64,000 nucleotides of DNA from Eubacteriaceae bacterium CHKCI004 (GTDB lineage: Bacteria; Bacillota; Clostridia; Lachnospirales; Lachnospiraceae): positions 1 to 64,000 of the forward strand of contig FCNR01000066.1 in NCBI GenBank assembly GCA_900016875.1, written 5' to 3'. The position numbers were made by a program, and so were the translations under genes. Below, piece by piece: positions 62,182 through 64,000 of the stretch; position 1 is the first letter of the stretch; each line of letters opens with the position of its first letter. A model generated the notes under the pieces. The model did not search any database, was not told the DNA's origin, and worked only from the letters and a program-made list of their open reading frames with translations.

Positions 62182-63993
62182 TTATTTCTTTTTCGTAACT
62201 TTTCTTTTAAAAAACAGAAAAGAAGCGAATACCAGAGGCATAGCATAAATAATCGGAAATGCGTATCTTGGATGCCCTTTGATAACCGGCGCCAATACAA
62301 TGATCGCATCACTCAGCAGAAGGGGCATCAAAACCATGACCATTTCCGGTATTCTTTTTCTTATGGCACCATAACATAAATAAATTAAAATCAAATTAAA
62401 AAACGCCATGTTTGCCAGCAGCCCAAAAACAGGCAGCGAAAAGAGCACTTTATTGAATCCTGTTCTCCATTTATCTAATTTTTGAATGACCGGTATCTCG
62501 TGTATTCCCAGTTCATCTGCCAATTCTTTCGCCGCGGTTTTCTCCGGCGCGGTCGTATCATAAAGGGTATTATTTTCCACCAGCGGATATACCAGATAAT
62601 AATTTTGATTCATCGTCGCCTCAATATAGGTGACCGGATGTTTCAATCCCTGTTGTATCCAGACCATGAAATAATTTTTCAGATCATCCATGGTTGCCTC
62701 TTCTTTATATGTCGCCTTCACCGGATCCGATATCTTGGGATCATACCGCTCTGCCAGTTTATTATAGCCAAGAACCGCCTTGATCGCCTTTTTTTCTTTT
62801 TTTGTCACCTCGTCCCCATGATCTCTCACGTAACGCGCCGTCTGCTGAAAAGGCAGCGATAACGCCTCTTTGATACTTCCGTCTTCAATCTGATAATGAT
62901 GAACCATAGCGCTCTGCAGGCCGGACGCAGCGCCCGCTGACAGGACAAGGACTGCAAATGCCGTCAGAACAACTTTCGTTCCCGCCTTTTTCCTGTTTTG
63001 TATCACAAGCATAATGAGTATCAAAAGAATCATCGGATATATGACGTATTTCCCGTTATTTCTGAAAAGCACAGAGCCAATTATCGAAATACCCAAAAGA
63101 AGAAGATGCTTTTTCTTCATCCAGTATTCCTGCTTTAACACGATCATATATACAATCTCAATCACAAAAAGAACGATAAAATAAGAATAAATCGTATCTT
63201 TTATAATCATTCCAATGTATTGCGTATAATATGGCGAAACCACAGCGACGATTACTGTAAGCGTCCTCAGCCATACCGGGGCAGCCAGCTTTCGCATCGT
63301 TTCAAGCATATAGGCCATGATCAGCGCAAATAACAAGGTCTGCAAAAGGACATACAAAAACAGTCCCAGATTTCCGCTTCCAAACAGCTGCCCTGCTTTT
63401 TCTGAAAGTCCTGCCAGCACCGTATGCGCCGGCGGATGATGTGTCGTGAACTTTTGAACTCCAAAAAACTGGAGCATCTGATTCCATACATCAATGCACA
63501 TTGTTGCCGGATACGATAAAAGCAGATTAGGCAGCCAGCACACAAATAAACCTGCAAAAGAAATCATAAAAGAATGCTTTGCATAGAGACTGCGCCAGCG
63601 GCTTTTTTCAGCCGGCCGCCAGTCCCATCCCGACTCCAGAAAAGCCGACAGCAATGCGGCCAGTCCTGCCAGCAGCCAGGTCACCCCGGCAATATACACA
63701 ATGGTTTTTACCGCCTGTCCGGCTCCGGCATGGAGCAGCGCCAGCGAATCCACTCTCCGGAAACTTTCTCCCATCGCCCAGATAACCGCCAGAAAAAAGC
63801 AGATGACATATAAAAACCAGTCTCTCCTCGCTTTTTTGCTGTGCAAATATTTCTCAAGTATCACCAGGGCTGCAAAAACAGCCGTCGCGGCCGCCATGGT
63901 TCCCGTCAGACTAAGCTGAAAATTATAAAATATGTTCAGCATGCGGCTCCCTCCGGCCAGGGCATTCAGCTCTTCCGGCAATTCAAACCGCAT
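62182..63993 (-). CDS. Large polytopic membrane protein (DUF6020-like)
   Basis: The 603-residue protein has about 13 hydrophobic segments and the motif STYPGTMCID-like LLSYPATMCIDVWNQMLQFFG, then KFTTHHPPAHTVLAGL, resembling DUF6020/GT39-like lipid-linked glycosyltransferases. The conserved Asp and His-His-Pro lie in the first outer loop, as in GT-C enzymes. It probably takes part in surface polysaccharide assembly. The gene is complete, with the first ATG 8 bases from the right window end; another in-frame ATG lies 17 codons later. Confidence 0.75.
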   Translation of the reverse strand: MRFELPEELNALAGGSRMLNIFYNFQLSLTGTMAAATAVFAALVILEKYLHSKKARRDWFLYVICFFLAVIWAMGESFRRVDSLALLHAGAGQAVKTIVYIAGVTWLLAGLAALLSAFLESGWDWRPAEKSRWRSLYAKHSFMISFAGLFVCWLPNLLLSYPATMCIDVWNQMLQFFGVQKFTTHHPPAHTVLAGLSEKAGQLFGSGNLGLFLYVLLQTLLFALIMAYMLETMRKLAAPVWLRTLTVIVAVVSPYYTQYIGMIIKDTIYSYFIVLFVIEIVYMIVLKQEYWMKKKHLLLLGISIIGSVLFRNNGKYVIYPMILLILIMLVIQNRKKAGTKVVLTAFAVLVLSAGAASGLQSAMVHHYQIEDGSIKEALSLPFQQTARYVRDHGDEVTKKEKKAIKAVLGYNKLAERYDPKISDPVKATYKEEATMDDLKNYFMVWIQQGLKHPVTYIEATMNQNYYLVYPLVENNTLYDTTAPEKTAAKELADELGIHEIPVIQKLDKWRTGFNKVLFSLPVFGLLANMAFFNLILIYLCYGAIRKRIPEMVMVLMPLLLSDAIIVLAPVIKGHPRYAFPIIYAMPLVFASFLFFKRKVTKKK

Positions 63994-64000
63994 GCATAAC

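Overview
The window reads as the chromosome of a gut-type Firmicute of the class Clostridia, most likely Lachnospiraceae. The S10-spc-alpha ribosomal gene order, zinc-type S14 and L36, a long L17 and the rplQ-ecfA1-ecfA2-ecfT-truA-rplM-rpsI order all fit. The genus cannot be fixed from sequence alone. Almost every gene lies on the minus strand.

Positions 1 to about 24,980 are one end of an integrative and conjugative element (ICE) of the Tn1549-like type, rich in G+C. From its right end leftward it carries ParA, ParB, a DUF6017 replication protein, small DUF5720-like and DUF7768-like proteins, PcfB, the coupling protein VirD4 and a Maff2-type protein. Two or three later insertions are nested in it. 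A mobilizable element (IME) of about 15.5 kb (about 3603-19081) splits virD4 between its Walker A and Walker B motifs; joining the flanks at a shared CGGG restores an intact reading frame. The IME has a large serine recombinase, TnpV, TnpW, a MOBQ relaxase with a recognisable nic site (TAAGTGCGCCCT), a replication initiator with a DnaC-like loader, four sigma-like proteins, a RelB/YafQ toxin-antitoxin pair, and an AT-rich cargo of an antimicrobial-peptide-type ABC transporter plus two-component system with a three-repeat operator. An IS110-family element (about 1148-2659), whose left end probably encodes a bridge RNA, splits a small ORF between virD4 and maff2. The maff2 gene is itself cut short at about 842, where an XRE regulator and a sigma-like gene begin; the ICE is either interrupted again or deleted there.

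Positions 25,034-55,175 hold the ribosomal protein and RNA polymerase region, read right to left: rpsJ to secY, then (after an interruption) adk, map, a KOW protein, infA, rpmJ, rpsM, rpsK, rpsD, rpoA, rplQ, the ECF transporter core, truA, a secreted SH3-like protein, rplM and rpsI. The interruption between secY and adk holds a glycosyltransferase plus YfhO pair (probable cell-wall polymer glycosylation) and a three-gene GlpA/GlpB-like oxidoreductase operon that runs into adk. The rpsJ leader folds into a branched RNA, and a tandem pair of related hairpins sits between rpsJ and rplC.

Positions 55,577-63,993 are a cell-envelope island: two C39-like secreted proteins (one with Ig-like repeats), an SGNH-like secreted protein, two coupled membrane acyltransferases, an L,D-transpeptidase and a large polytopic membrane protein.
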